This document shows, in pieces, positions 1-8,963 of a DNA stretch of 64,000 bases. The stretch covers positions 1,550,001 through 1,614,000 of the forward strand of contig NZ_JAAONY010000001.1 of assembly GCF_011602085.1 (NCBI RefSeq), in the 5' to 3' direction. Numbering within the stretch: the stretch's first letter is position 1; the number at the start of each line of letters is the position of its first letter. The DNA comes from Pseudoteredinibacter isoporae. GTDB taxonomy: Bacteria > Pseudomonadota > Gammaproteobacteria > Pseudomonadales > Cellvibrionaceae. The notes beneath the pieces are model-generated. The model searched no databases and was not told where the DNA came from. It saw only the letters and a list, made by a program, of their open reading frames with translations. Position numbers and translations under genes: made by a program.

Positions 1-95
1 GTTGTCTGTCCCGGTTGCCCGCAGAGCAAGCACTGATTTGGAAAGAGTTGTTTAAGAACCTCCCGGAGAGGCTGTGGTTTAGCGGGCTGGGGCAT
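1..95 (-). CDS. comF: ComF family protein, N-terminal fragment (cut by window edge)
   Basis: The minus strand from an ATG at 95-93 stays open to the window edge and encodes about 31 residues. They include the stretch LFPNQCLLCGQPG, the N-terminal cysteine pair (CxxC) typical of ComF proteins, where a small zinc-finger-like segment precedes a phosphoribosyltransferase-like domain. A GGAGG-like ribosome site lies about a dozen bases upstream. A comF gene divergent from bioB is a familiar arrangement in Pseudomonas and relatives, which supports the call. ComF proteins are linked to DNA uptake or repair, but their reaction is not well defined. Most of the gene is outside the window. Confidence 0.72.
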   Translation of the reverse strand, partial: MPQPAKPQPLREVLKQLFPNQCLLCGQPGQT

Positions 96-154
96 GATGA
101 TGGGAGTCCTCCCGTTCTCGACAGTAAGCTTGTATAGGGTCAGTTACTTAGCCC

Positions 155-208
155 TAGTCAACCATTGGGTGGTTTTTGGGTTGACAGGGGCTTCTCAGCT
201 CTTATGAT
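155..208 (+). promoter_or_regulatory. bioB promoter overlapping a BirA-like biotin operator
   Basis: TTGACA at 181-186 and TATGAT at 203-208, 16 bp apart, form a near-consensus sigma-70 promoter pointing at bioB. An inverted repeat TAGTCAACC (155-163), 15 bp spacer, GGTTGACAG (179-187) covers the -35 box. The known BirA operator is TTGTAAACC-N14/15-GGTTTACAA; each half here matches 7 of 9 positions and the spacer length fits. The inferred effect is repression of the biotin operon by biotinyl-AMP-loaded BirA. The promoter match is seen directly; BirA binding is inferred. Confidence 0.7.
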
Positions 209-314
209 GCTAGCTCTACAAGACTGGGGCCAAAGCCCAAAGTGTGATTTAGCTGCCGAGCTACCTGCCACGTGCATCGACCCAGAGAACGATAAGAGAA
301 CAAGAGAGATCACC

Positions 315-1376
315 ATGTTCAACGCCGAAATTCGCCACGATTGGACCCGTCAGGAAATCAGCGAGCTGATGAACCTGCCTTTTAATGAGTTAATGTTTCA
401 AGCTCAGGTGGTTCATCGCCAGAATTTTGATCCTAACCAAGTGCAGGTGAGCATTCTTTGTTCCATTAAGACTGGCGCCTGCCCTGAAGACTGCGCTTAC
501 TGCCCACAGAGTGCCCGTTATGACACCGGCCTTGAAAAAGAGCGTTTGATGCAGTTGGAAAAGGTGCTGAACGAGGCCAAAGATGCAAAGGCTAAAGGTG
601 CAACTCGTTTCTGTATGGGTGCTGCCTGGCGTTCTCCAAAGAAAAAAGACATGCCCCACGTCACTGCGATGGTGCGTGAAGTGAAGGCCTTGGGTTTGGA
701 AACCTGCATGACTCTGGGCATGTTGAGTGAAGATCAGGCCAGCGAGTTGGCTGATGCCGGTTTGGATTACTACAACCATAACCTGGATACGTCTCCGGAA
801 TACTATGGCGACATTATTACCACTCGCACCTATGGCGATCGCTTGGAAACTCTGGATCATGTGCGTTCGGCTGGAATGAAAGTTTGCAGCGGCGGTATTT
901 TGGGCATGGGTGAAGAGCAGAACGATCGTATCGGTCTCATCCAGAATCTGGCTAACCTTCCTGAACACCCTGAGTCAGTACCCATTAATATGCTGATTCG
1001 TATTAAGGGCACGCCGTTGGAAAATATGGATGATATTGATCCACTGGAATTTGTTCGCGCCATCGCGGTTTCCCGTATTGTGATGCCGAAATCCTATGTG
1101 CGTCTGTCTGCGGGTCGCGAACAGATGAGCGACGAGTTACAGGCGATGGCCTTTATGGCAGGTGCCAACTCAATTTTCCTGGGGGACAAGTTGCTGACTG
1201 CGGCTAACCCTGGCGAAGGTAAAGATGCCAAGTTGTTTAAACGCTTGGGCATTAATGCGGAAACACTGGAGCAGCCACAGGAAGTTGAGAAAGACGATGA
1301 AACTGTGGAAGAGGAATTGCTGCAAGCCGTTAACGAAGCCAAATACGATGCGCATTTTTATAATGCGGCAAAATGA
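315..1376 (+). CDS. bioB: Biotin synthase BioB
   Basis: Radical-SAM enzyme that inserts sulfur into dethiobiotin, the last step of biotin synthesis, in the cytoplasm. From the ATG at 315 the protein is 353 aa, the normal BioB length, and carries the iron-sulfur motif C56-x3-C60-x2-C63 inside [17 protein letters not shown]. An upstream in-frame ATG at 165 would add 50 residues unlike any BioB N-terminus and would lie inside the promoter/operator, so 315 is the likely start; AGAGAG sits just ahead of it. Conserved YNHNLDTS and SGGILGMGE segments are also present. It is the first gene of a tight operon, with bioF starting 3 bp after its stop. The acidic C-terminal tail is a normal variable region. 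Confidence 0.96.
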   Translation: MFNAEIRHDWTRQEISELMNLPFNELMFQAQVVHRQNFDPNQVQVSILCSIKTGACPEDCAYCPQSARYDTGLEKERLMQLEKVLNEAKDAKAKGATRFCMGAAWRSPKKKDMPHVTAMVREVKALGLETCMTLGMLSEDQASELADAGLDYYNHNLDTSPEYYGDIITTRTYGDRLETLDHVRSAGMKVCSGGILGMGEEQNDRIGLIQNLANLPEHPESVPINMLIRIKGTPLENMDDIDPLEFVRAIAVSRIVMPKSYVRLSAGREQMSDELQAMAFMAGANSIFLGDKLLTAANPGEGKDAKLFKRLGINAETLEQPQEVEKDDETVEEELLQAVNEAKYDAHFYNAAK

Positions 1377-1379
1377 TCT

Positions 1380-2561
1380 GTGTCAGCTTTACTTCACCGT
1401 TTGAACCAGCGCCTGGAGGCACGTCGAGAACAACAGCTTTATCGCGAGCGATTGAATCTCGGTTCTCCACAAGGTGCAGTGGTTCAATTTGGTGAAAAAG
1501 CATTTCTGAATTTCAGCAGTAACGATTACCTTGGTCTGGCCAATCATCCGGCTTTAATTGAAAAGGCCAAACACAGTCTGGATCAATTTGGCTTTGGAGC
1601 CGGAGCTTCCCACTTGGTGTGCGGCCATAGCGATTTGCATCGTGAGCTGGAGCAGCAGTTGGCAGCATTTACTGGTCGTGAGCGAGCTTTATTATTCCCG
1701 TCCGGCTTTGCCGCCAATCTGGCCATTCAACAAGTCTTGCTCAGTAAAGGCGATGCGGTCTTTCATGATCGCTTAAATCACGCTTCTCTATTAGATGGCG
1801 CCCAGTTGAGCGGCGCTCGCCTGCTGCGTTTTTCTCATAATGACATGGATCACTTGCGTCAGCGTTTAAGTTCCAGTTCGGCGGAAGGAAAACTGATCGC
1901 CGTGGATGCGGTATACAGCATGGATGGCGATCTCGCGCCTCTCGATCAGCTGGCCGATATTGCGAGCGAAGAAGATGCATTATTGCTGGCGGATGATGCA
2001 CACGGCTTTGCCGTTCTGGGGGATGCTGGTGCGGGCAGTGTGGAGCATTGGAATCTGGATCAGAACGCACTTCCTATCTTGATGGGGACTCTCGGAAAGG
2101 CTATGGGCAGTTATGGCGCATTTGTTGCCGGCAGCGAAGCTCTCATTGAAGCTTTGATTCAGTTTGCCCGGCCTTATATCTATACCACGGCGCTGCCACC
2201 CAGTGTGGCAGCCGCCAGTCTAGCGGCGCTGGATATTGTTCAGAACGAACCTGATCGCCGCAAGAAACTGAAGCAGCTGATCGACTATTTTCGTGAAGGC
2301 AGCCAGAGCCTTGGGCTTCCTCTGATGTCGTCACCGACGGCTATACAGCCTCTGTTGTTGGGCGATTCTGGTCTGGCGTTGAGTGCGGCAGCAGCTTTGC
2401 GAGAGCGGGGAGTTTTTCTGGTGGCAATTCGTCCGCCGACGGTTCCTCAAAATAGCGCTCGATTACGAGTTACCCTGACGGCCGATCATGAGCAGTCCCA
2501 TATTGATCAACTTTTAAAAGCACTGGATCAATGTTTGCCAGATTCAGTTCGTAAAAAGTGA
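1380..2561 (+). CDS. bioF: 8-amino-7-oxononanoate synthase BioF
   Basis: PLP enzyme joining pimeloyl-ACP and L-alanine to give 8-amino-7-oxononanoate (KAPA). The 393 aa length fits the family. Visible motifs are NFSSNDYLGLANHP near residue 45, the glycine-rich FGFGAGASHLVCG segment, DDAHGFAVLG, and GTLGKAMGSYGAF with the PLP-binding lysine at about K240. It begins at a GTG three bases after the bioB stop, so translation is probably coupled. It is followed by bioHC after a 10-bp gap. No bioA lies in this cluster, so the aminotransferase step must be encoded elsewhere. Confidence 0.96.
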   Translation: MSALLHRLNQRLEARREQQLYRERLNLGSPQGAVVQFGEKAFLNFSSNDYLGLANHPALIEKAKHSLDQFGFGAGASHLVCGHSDLHRELEQQLAAFTGRERALLFPSGFAANLAIQQVLLSKGDAVFHDRLNHASLLDGAQLSGARLLRFSHNDMDHLRQRLSSSSAEGKLIAVDAVYSMDGDLAPLDQLADIASEEDALLLADDAHGFAVLGDAGAGSVEHWNLDQNALPILMGTLGKAMGSYGAFVAGSEALIEALIQFARPYIYTTALPPSVAAASLAALDIVQNEPDRRKKLKQLIDYFREGSQSLGLPLMSSPTAIQPLLLGDSGLALSAAAALRERGVFLVAIRPPTVPQNSARLRVTLTADHEQSHIDQLLKALDQCLPDSVRKK

Positions 2562-2571
2562 TAAAGCAGTT

Positions 2572-4242
2572 ATGAATAGCGTAGCGGCCAATGTGCCTTC
2601 AATGACCACTTCCCAACGCATTTCTATTGAATGTGTGGCCTATCCCGCTTTAAGTGATGACGCGGATCATTATGTGCTGATTCACGGTTGGGGTTTGGGC
2701 CGGGATGTATGGCACAGGGCTTTGCCACAATTACGGCACGTTAATGTTCATTGCATCAGCTTGCCAGGCTTCGACCAGTCGCCTGCGACGCCTTATCGTT
2801 TGGCAGATTTGCTGAATGCCCTTGAAGAGGTCTTGCCTGAATCCTGTCATTTGGTGGGCTATTCATTGGGTGGCTTGCTGGCGCAAGCTTTTTTGAGCAG
2901 TAAGAAGGTGCTGTCTGTAACTTGCCTTGCAGCGGGTCCCAGGTTTGTCGCGAGTTCAGATTGGCCTCATGCCATGGCCGAAGATGTTTTTGAAGAATTT
3001 AAAGCGTTCTTCGAGCGCGACCCGAACACTTGCTTGCGTCGATTCATGGGCTTGCAAAGTCAGGGCGATGCGGAGCAGAAAAAAAGTCTGGCTCAAAGTC
3101 TTGGCCTGTTAAACGCCAATGGTTTGAATGCCGACTATTTTTCTAGCCCTGAAAATATGGCCGTCTGGCAAAAAGCGCTGGAACTGCTGGGTGAAGTGGA
3201 TAATCGAAAAACCTTGTTCGAGAGCCACAATAAACCAGTTCATTTTATTTTTGCCGAGCAGGATGCATTAGTCCCAGTATCAGTTGCTAAAATTATCGAA
3301 AGTTGGTCTTTGAGTCATATTAAGGTGAGTGTTGTTCCCGGTGCCCATGGTTTGCCGAGTCATTTGAATCAAGACAACAATATTGCACGCCTTCTGGAAG
3401 CCAGTCAGCGCGAGGACAGGGCTCGTTACCGTTTAGATAAAAGCCGTATTGCCCGAAGTTTTTCTCGTGCGGCAGTAAGCTATGACAGTGTGGCTGGTCT
3501 TCAGCGTCAGGTTTGTGAGCATTTGTTTCAACAACTCCCTCATGAAAGCTTACCAGACAATGTGGTTCTGGATTTGGGTTCAGGGACTGGGTACTTCAGT
3601 CATTTGTTAGCCCAACGACCTGAACCCGAACAGCCGAAGCAGCTATTCAATCTGGATCTGGCCGAAGGCATGTTGCGCTTTTCACGCGAGCAAGAATATT
3701 CGACAGGGCAGCTAAGCCATTGGCTGGCCGCAGATGCTGAAGCACTTCCCCTTGCTGACAACAGTGTTGATTGCCTGTTTTCAAGTTTGGCGATTCAATG
3801 GTGTCAGCAGGAAGACCAGTTGTTCAGTGAAATCTACCGGGTTTTGAAACCTGGCGCCAAAGCGTTTATTGCGACTCTGGGGCCGGAAAGTTTATGGCAG
3901 TTACGTGATGCCTGGGCTCAAGTGGACGATAAAGTGCATGTGAACCGCTTTACTCCTTGGTCTGATCTTAAACGTTCGATTGATAACGCGGGTTTGTGTT
4001 CTGATATCGAGAAGGATGAAATCGTAGTGCGCTTTGATACATTCAAGCAATTGCGGTTCGATTTAAAAAACCTGGGTGCACAGAATATGAATGCGGGCCA
4101 GGAGGGCGGCTTATCCAGCAGACGCCGTCTGGAAGCATTGTTAAAGGCTTACGAAGGATTTCGTCAGGCGAAATCGCAGGGCGGGCAGCTGCCATTGAGC
4201 TACGAAGTGTATTATCTACAGCTGGAAAAACCCGAGAGTTGA
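2572..4242 (+). CDS. bioHC: Bifunctional BioH-BioC (pimeloyl-ACP methyl ester esterase / malonyl-ACP O-methyltransferase)
   Basis: A 556 aa fusion. Residues ~15-275 are an alpha/beta-hydrolase like BioH, with the nucleophile elbow GYSLGG (Ser98), an acid in EQDALVP (Asp231) and the histidine in PGAHGLP (His259). Residues ~285-556 are a class I SAM methyltransferase like BioC, starting with the typical KSRIARSFSRAAVSYDSVAGLQ and holding the SAM loop VLDLGSGTGYFS (332-343). BioC methylates malonyl-ACP so that fatty-acid synthase can elongate it; BioH removes the methyl ester afterwards. The first and last enzymes of pimelate-moiety synthesis are thus one polypeptide. BioHC fusions are known from Saccharophagus and Teredinibacter. 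It lies between bioF and bioD with gaps of 10 and 11 bp. Confidence 0.95.
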   Translation: MNSVAANVPSMTTSQRISIECVAYPALSDDADHYVLIHGWGLGRDVWHRALPQLRHVNVHCISLPGFDQSPATPYRLADLLNALEEVLPESCHLVGYSLGGLLAQAFLSSKKVLSVTCLAAGPRFVASSDWPHAMAEDVFEEFKAFFERDPNTCLRRFMGLQSQGDAEQKKSLAQSLGLLNANGLNADYFSSPENMAVWQKALELLGEVDNRKTLFESHNKPVHFIFAEQDALVPVSVAKIIESWSLSHIKVSVVPGAHGLPSHLNQDNNIARLLEASQREDRARYRLDKSRIARSFSRAAVSYDSVAGLQRQVCEHLFQQLPHESLPDNVVLDLGSGTGYFSHLLAQRPEPEQPKQLFNLDLAEGMLRFSREQEYSTGQLSHWLAADAEALPLADNSVDCLFSSLAIQWCQQEDQLFSEIYRVLKPGAKAFIATLGPESLWQLRDAWAQVDDKVHVNRFTPWSDLKRSIDNAGLCSDIEKDEIVVRFDTFKQLRFDLKNLGAQNMNAGQEGGLSSRRRLEALLKAYEGFRQAKSQGGQLPLSYEVYYLQLEKPES

Positions 4243-4253
4243 CGAGATAAGCC

Positions 4254-4943
4254 ATGGCCAATAAAACGTTTTTTGTCACTGGAACCGACACGGATGCCGG
4301 TAAAACATTTATTTCTGCAGCATTGCTGCATAAAGCAAATTCGGAAGGCTTAAGAAGTCTGGCTTTAAAACCTGTTGCTTCGGGCAGTGAACAACAGGAA
4401 GAAGGGCTTCGAAACAGCGATGCGTTGATCTTACAGGCTGCAATGTCGGAATCCATGGATTATGAACAACTGAATCCCTTCGCTTTTGAGCCGGCAATCG
4501 CTCCGCATATTGCAGCAGAGCAGGCGGGTTTGAGGCTTTCTGCATCACGTCTTGCTGGTTTTTGCCGGGGTGCTTTGTTTACTCCTCATGATTTCTCTCT
4601 GATTGAAGGTGCTGGAGGTTGGCGAGTGCCACTCAATGAGCGGGAGAACTTCTCCGATCTGGCCAAAGAAATGAACCTCCCCGTTGTTCTGGTGGTGGGC
4701 TTGCGTTTGGGTTGCATTAACCATGCCTTGTTGAGTTTGGAATCTATTGCTTGTGATGGTCTGCAGATTGCCGGCTGGGTAGCCAATCATGTTGACCCGA
4801 ACATGAGCTGTATGGAAGAAAACCTTGCTACCTTAAAGCGACGAGTTGATGCACCGTATCTGGGTTTTGTACCAAACCTCGCTCATGAAAAAGAGGCAAT
4901 GAAAAAAGCGGCGGAGTATTTGAGTTTGCCAAAACTGAATTAG
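4254..4943 (+). CDS. bioD: ATP-dependent dethiobiotin synthetase BioD
   Basis: Closes the ureido ring of 7,8-diaminononanoate with CO2 and ATP to make dethiobiotin, the BioB substrate. The 229 aa length is standard. The N-terminus carries the P-loop GTDTDAGKT (10-18). KPVASGSE follows near residue 40, with SLIEGAGGWRVPL in the middle of the chain and a conserved VVGLRLGCINHALL segment. It is the last gene of the bioB-F-HC-D operon and starts at ATG 4254 behind a weak GAGATAAG ribosome site. After it lies a 287-bp gap before the next gene. Confidence 0.95.
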   Translation: MANKTFFVTGTDTDAGKTFISAALLHKANSEGLRSLALKPVASGSEQQEEGLRNSDALILQAAMSESMDYEQLNPFAFEPAIAPHIAAEQAGLRLSASRLAGFCRGALFTPHDFSLIEGAGGWRVPLNERENFSDLAKEMNLPVVLVVGLRLGCINHALLSLESIACDGLQIAGWVANHVDPNMSCMEENLATLKRRVDAPYLGFVPNLAHEKEAMKKAAEYLSLPKLN

Positions 4944-5124
4944 CCCCTTTATTTTTTTGCAATACGGATTACCTTTCTTTGGTTGTTGTCCCGTCAGACA
5001 ATAGTCTCTTAAGCATAGATTCATTTTCCTTTCCTAGTTCCTACTTCCGAAGTAAACCGCTGGTTATTTTCATTAAAAAGGCTGAGTGACTTGGTCTTTT
5101 GAAGCGCTAGACTTTTTAAATACG

Positions 5125-5154
5125 CAAGGGCCATGCACCCGTTACATGGCCTTG
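5125..5154 (+). terminator. Possible weak terminator hairpin downstream of bioD
   Basis: CAAGGGCCATG (5125-5135) pairs with CATGGCCTTG (5145-5154) with one bulged G and a 9-nt loop. It is followed by ATTCTTGATT rather than a clean T-tract. It lies 180 bp after the bioD stop and 75 bp before the next gene, so it could end the bio operon or lie in the leader of the secretion locus. Confidence 0.35.
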
Positions 5155-5230
5155 ATTCTTGATTAATGAAATATATCTAGGGCTTAAATGAGCAGGAAGC
5201 CCGCTTTAGGCACAGGGAAGTAGCTAGTTT

Positions 5231-7273
5231 ATGTCCGCTAAATATTTGCATTTAAAGCCTATTTTTAGGGTTGCTTCAAAATTTTTTTTCTGCTCGTGCT
5301 TCTCTGCCACGACTCTCTCCGCAAATACTGTTGTTCCTGATGGTAGTACTGAAACCAGTGTTCGCCAACACAATGGCATCACCGAAATTCAGATTGCTCC
5401 GGCCAATGATGACAGGACCAGTTATAACCGTTACACCCGGTTTGATGTGAGCCGGGACGGCGTGGCGTTGAACAATCGCGATGTCGCGGCTCGTACCATT
5501 GTGAATGAAGTAACGGGCGGAAAGTTATCCACGATTGCCGGGCAAATTGAAGTTCTGGGAACTCGGGCCCATTTGGTGATTGCCAACACTAATGGTATTT
5601 CTGTGGATGGTGTGAGCTTTATTAACACGGCGGATACGATTTTGACAACCGGAGTTGTGTCGTCCGTCGAGCGTCAGCTGGGCCCGGGTTTAAGTCAGCT
5701 TAACACTCTACTGGACACCAATGCTGGCACCATTGTTATCGGCGAGGGCGGCCTTTCAGGCGCAATGAGCAGTCTGGATTTGATTGCTCAATCGATTGAA
5801 ATTAATGGTGTCATCCACAATATTGGTGTCGGCCGCAGAAATCAGGTCCGCCTATTTGCTGGCGAGAGCCTGACGGAATTGGACAGCTCTTTGTCGCCAT
5901 CGAACCCCACCCGTAGTGTTGCTTTGGTTCAACAGAAAAAAGAAAGCCATGAGGGCATTCTTATCCGAATGAGCGATCAGGGATCGATCGACTCTGGAAG
6001 CATTTTGATTGGTGTGAATGCCAAAGGCGCGGGCGTGAAGCTGGCGGGTAATTTGATTGCTCGCAGCGGAAATTTTCTACTCAGTGCCGATGGGGCCATC
6101 CGTTCAACAGCCTCTATCCGTAGCGCGGGGCGTATTGCCCTAAAATCCAGTGACGACATCCATTTTGAAAGTAATCTCGACAGTGAGCAGGCGGAGGTTT
6201 CCGCTGGGAATGGCATCAGTATCGAAACGCCGGGCAAGTTTAGCTCGGAGGGAGTTCTAATCAGTGCGTCGATTGATGAGCGAACACTGCCCGCACTTGA
6301 TTTTGGTCCCTACGTCGACCCGGCAACCTTGCCTTCCATTGATATCCAAGCCGGTGAGGGAATGGAATTTACGTCTCTGGATGGCGATCACCTCAGCATT
6401 CTATTTGCGGCAAACGGTGCCATTAAATTGCAGTCTCCCGGCGATATTGTGAATCGTAATGGCCGCATGATTAGTAATGGCGCCATCAATATACAAACTT
6501 CAGGGAAGTTTCAAAATCTCCTTTCGTATACCGAGTTTGATGGACGAGGTGAAATACAACATACGGAATCCCAAGGCTCACGCCGCTGGTATACCTTATT
6601 TCTGAAGCGGGAAAAGCGCCGGGAAACCTGGGCAGATTTTGGCAAGATGCTAATTGAAGGTGAGCTGCCGACCTTGGTAGCTGATGGCAATTTGTCGATA
6701 AACGCCGGGCATATCGACAATATAGGCGGCGATTTTATCTCCAATGGTGGCGATATTAATTTAGTTGCAAACACCATTCACAATGAGGCAATTGCCCTGG
6801 GTGAGCTGCGGTTTAACAGTCGTTGTGTGATTTCATGTGATCAGCACGGTAGCTCCAGCGTTCAACTTTATGGTGGGGGCATCAAGGCTGCCAACGATAG
6901 CCATCTCAATGCCCGGGAATCGTTCTACAATCTCGGCGGCACGGTATTCAGTGTTGCGAATACACAAATTACCACACCGTCCTTGCGTAACGAGGCCATT
7001 ACCATTCCGAATGTTTTCCAACGCCCGAAGGGCTTGGCGGGTTTTTTCAGTCATCGTACAGGTCGCGTTTTTCGACAGGATCAAGGTGGCGCCCTGATCG
7101 CCAATATGGGGCGACTGGTGATTAATAGCGATGCGGACGTAAGCCTTGTGGGTGGATTGCTACAAGGCGGGGATGATGAAGAGATGCCCGAAAACATCAC
7201 CATAGTCCGCGAGCGTCTTACGCAAAGCCCAGTGACTGGAGAGTCCATTGGCATATTCGGGAAAGGGCTATGA
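5231..7273 (+). CDS. Short two-partner secretion exoprotein (TpsA with filamentous-haemagglutinin N-terminal domain)
   Basis: A 680 aa exported protein. Residues 1-31 look like a signal peptide ending FSATTLSA. Residues ~33-260 match the TPS domain: YNRYTRFDVSRDGVALNN, IVNEVTGG, AGQIEVLG, IANTNGISVDGVSFINT and LTTG. The usual NPNG is NTNG here, and the paired cysteines seen in the larger paralogue are absent. The rest resembles a short beta-helix with DIVNRNGRMISNGAINI-type turns, without long haemagglutinin repeats or a recognisable C-terminal effector. Its stop overlaps the start of the transporter gene (ATGA), so the pair is translationally coupled. Such proteins are threaded through the outer membrane by a TpsB partner. 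Whether it stays on the surface or is released cannot be seen. Confidence 0.88.
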   Translation: MSAKYLHLKPIFRVASKFFFCSCFSATTLSANTVVPDGSTETSVRQHNGITEIQIAPANDDRTSYNRYTRFDVSRDGVALNNRDVAARTIVNEVTGGKLSTIAGQIEVLGTRAHLVIANTNGISVDGVSFINTADTILTTGVVSSVERQLGPGLSQLNTLLDTNAGTIVIGEGGLSGAMSSLDLIAQSIEINGVIHNIGVGRRNQVRLFAGESLTELDSSLSPSNPTRSVALVQQKKESHEGILIRMSDQGSIDSGSILIGVNAKGAGVKLAGNLIARSGNFLLSADGAIRSTASIRSAGRIALKSSDDIHFESNLDSEQAEVSAGNGISIETPGKFSSEGVLISASIDERTLPALDFGPYVDPATLPSIDIQAGEGMEFTSLDGDHLSILFAANGAIKLQSPGDIVNRNGRMISNGAINIQTSGKFQNLLSYTEFDGRGEIQHTESQGSRRWYTLFLKREKRRETWADFGKMLIEGELPTLVADGNLSINAGHIDNIGGDFISNGGDINLVANTIHNEAIALGELRFNSRCVISCDQHGSSSVQLYGGGIKAANDSHLNARESFYNLGGTVFSVANTQITTPSLRNEAITIPNVFQRPKGLAGFFSHRTGRVFRQDQGGALIANMGRLVINSDADVSLVGGLLQGGDDEEMPENITIVRERLTQSPVTGESIGIFGKGL

Positions 7274-8943
7274 TCAACGGTAAAAGTTTACTATCAGCAC
7301 TGTTGATGACGCTAGCACCATTTACAGCGCCCGCTCTGGCTCAATTGGATGTGCAGATCGAATCCGAGGCGGATCGTTTTCTTAAAGAACAACAATTGCA
7401 GCGTGAACGAGAGGAACTGCAACGTCAGCAACCATTGTTGGCCGAACCTGAGCAGGAAGAAGAAAATAACTTCTCTGACAAAATCTGTTTCACCATCGAT
7501 TCAGTTGAGGTAGATGGCGTTGAAGCCATCGATAAACAGCTGGTAAATGATCTAACTCAAGAAGTCATTGGCCAATGCATTGGTCAAAAGCGAATTGCCA
7601 AACTGCTGCAAGCCATTAATGCCTTATATATGGATCGCGGCTTCATAACAACAAGAGCCTATTTGCCTGAGCAAAATCTAAGTCGCGGAAAGCTGCTTAT
7701 CAAGGTACTGGAAGGTCGCGTCGAAAAGGTCCAGCTTAATGAAAGTTCACTGAGTGATCGCACACGTTTATGGGCAGCCTTGCCGGGAACCGAAGTGGGT
7801 TCTGTTTTAAACATGCGTCATCTGGAACAGGCGGTCGATCAGTTGGATGCCCCTCCTTCTGTAAAGTCTCAAATCAAGTTGTGGCCAGGAGAAGAAGTGG
7901 GCACATCACTGGTGGAAATCACCACCACTGAAAAAAATCGGTTTCGTGCAAACATCAGCACCGACAACGATGGCCAGGAAAATACCGGAAAGCAACGACT
8001 GAAGTTTGGCTTGGGTATGGATAATCTCTTGTCTCTCAACGAGACAATGAACCTGAATTACATCGGCAGCCGCGACACCAATGCACTTATTTTTCAATTG
8101 AGTCTCCCGTTTCGTCGATTTAATTTTTCCTTTACCCGCAGTTATTCCGAGTATTTGAGCATTCTCTCAGAATACAGTGAGCTGTTTGGCCAATCGGATT
8201 CCACGTATATGAATCTCGATTATATGCTGTTCCGAAATACCAAACATAAAATCACTCTGAAATCGGGCTTGTCGCTTCGTGAATCGATCCGTTATATCAA
8301 CGACACGGAACTAGTGCCCCAGAAACTCACTGTTGCCAGTCTGGGTGTAGAGCATCGTTATATTGCTGAAAAATCCCGTTGGTTAAGCAGCCTGAACTAC
8401 AGTCGGGGGCTTGATACCTTGGATGCGACAACTGATCCGGCTGATTTGGTGGATGCTGCTCCCCATGCACAGTTTTCCAAATTGGAAGCCAATGTTCACT
8501 TCAGTCGTCCGTTGGGTGAGCTCGCCTATTTGCAATCTCTTTTGGCCGCGCAATATGCCTTTGATTCGCTTTATGGGTCGGAGCAAGTTCATCTGGGCGG
8601 TTTGGGGACAGTTCGCGGTTTCATTGGTCAACCGTTCAGTGGTGATCGGGGCTTCTACCTTCGCAATGATGTTTCCTGGCCAAAAGCCGGCAAGGCGCTC
8701 AGTGAATGGGTTCCTTTTATTGATGTTTCGTTAAGCAGTTTTATTGACCTGGGGTATGTCAAATCCAGAGCCGAGAACATTTACGGCCGATTTGAAGAAA
8801 GTCTGTCTGGAATGGGCTTCAGTGTAAATGCGTATTACGGCGATAGCCGTATCGCGCTCACACTCGCGACGCCACTTCATGCCAGTCAGCAACACATCAA
8901 GGACGATTATCAGCTGTCCTTTTCTGTAAATCTGAATTTTTAA
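7270..8943 (+). CDS. Two-partner secretion transporter TpsB (ShlB/FhaC/CdiB family)
   Basis: A 557 aa outer-membrane protein with a signal peptide (cleaved near APALA, residue ~24), a glutamine/glutamate-rich N-terminal helix and linker (~30-70), and two POTRA domains (~73-220; ICFTIDSVEVDGVEAID and YLPEQNLSRGKLLIKVLEGRVEKV are typical). A beta-barrel follows from ~225 to the terminal FSVNLNF, ending in the phenylalanine expected for BAM-dependent insertion. LGGLGTVRGF near residue 448 is the conserved VRG(Y/F) tip of the channel-occluding loop. It recognises TPS domains in the periplasm and exports them. It is the only TpsB in the window and lies between two TpsA genes, so it may serve both. 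Confidence 0.94.
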   Translation: MINGKSLLSALLMTLAPFTAPALAQLDVQIESEADRFLKEQQLQREREELQRQQPLLAEPEQEEENNFSDKICFTIDSVEVDGVEAIDKQLVNDLTQEVIGQCIGQKRIAKLLQAINALYMDRGFITTRAYLPEQNLSRGKLLIKVLEGRVEKVQLNESSLSDRTRLWAALPGTEVGSVLNMRHLEQAVDQLDAPPSVKSQIKLWPGEEVGTSLVEITTTEKNRFRANISTDNDGQENTGKQRLKFGLGMDNLLSLNETMNLNYIGSRDTNALIFQLSLPFRRFNFSFTRSYSEYLSILSEYSELFGQSDSTYMNLDYMLFRNTKHKITLKSGLSLRESIRYINDTELVPQKLTVASLGVEHRYIAEKSRWLSSLNYSRGLDTLDATTDPADLVDAAPHAQFSKLEANVHFSRPLGELAYLQSLLAAQYAFDSLYGSEQVHLGGLGTVRGFIGQPFSGDRGFYLRNDVSWPKAGKALSEWVPFIDVSLSSFIDLGYVKSRAENIYGRFEESLSGMGFSVNAYYGDSRIALTLATPLHASQQHIKDDYQLSFSVNLNF

Positions 8944-8963
8944 AAGCACAAATGAGGTGTTTT

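Noticed and set aside
315-1376. Extended BioB starting at 165
   Set aside because: The extra 50 residues overlap the promoter and operator and do not resemble BioB; the 353-aa form has normal length and its own ribosome site.
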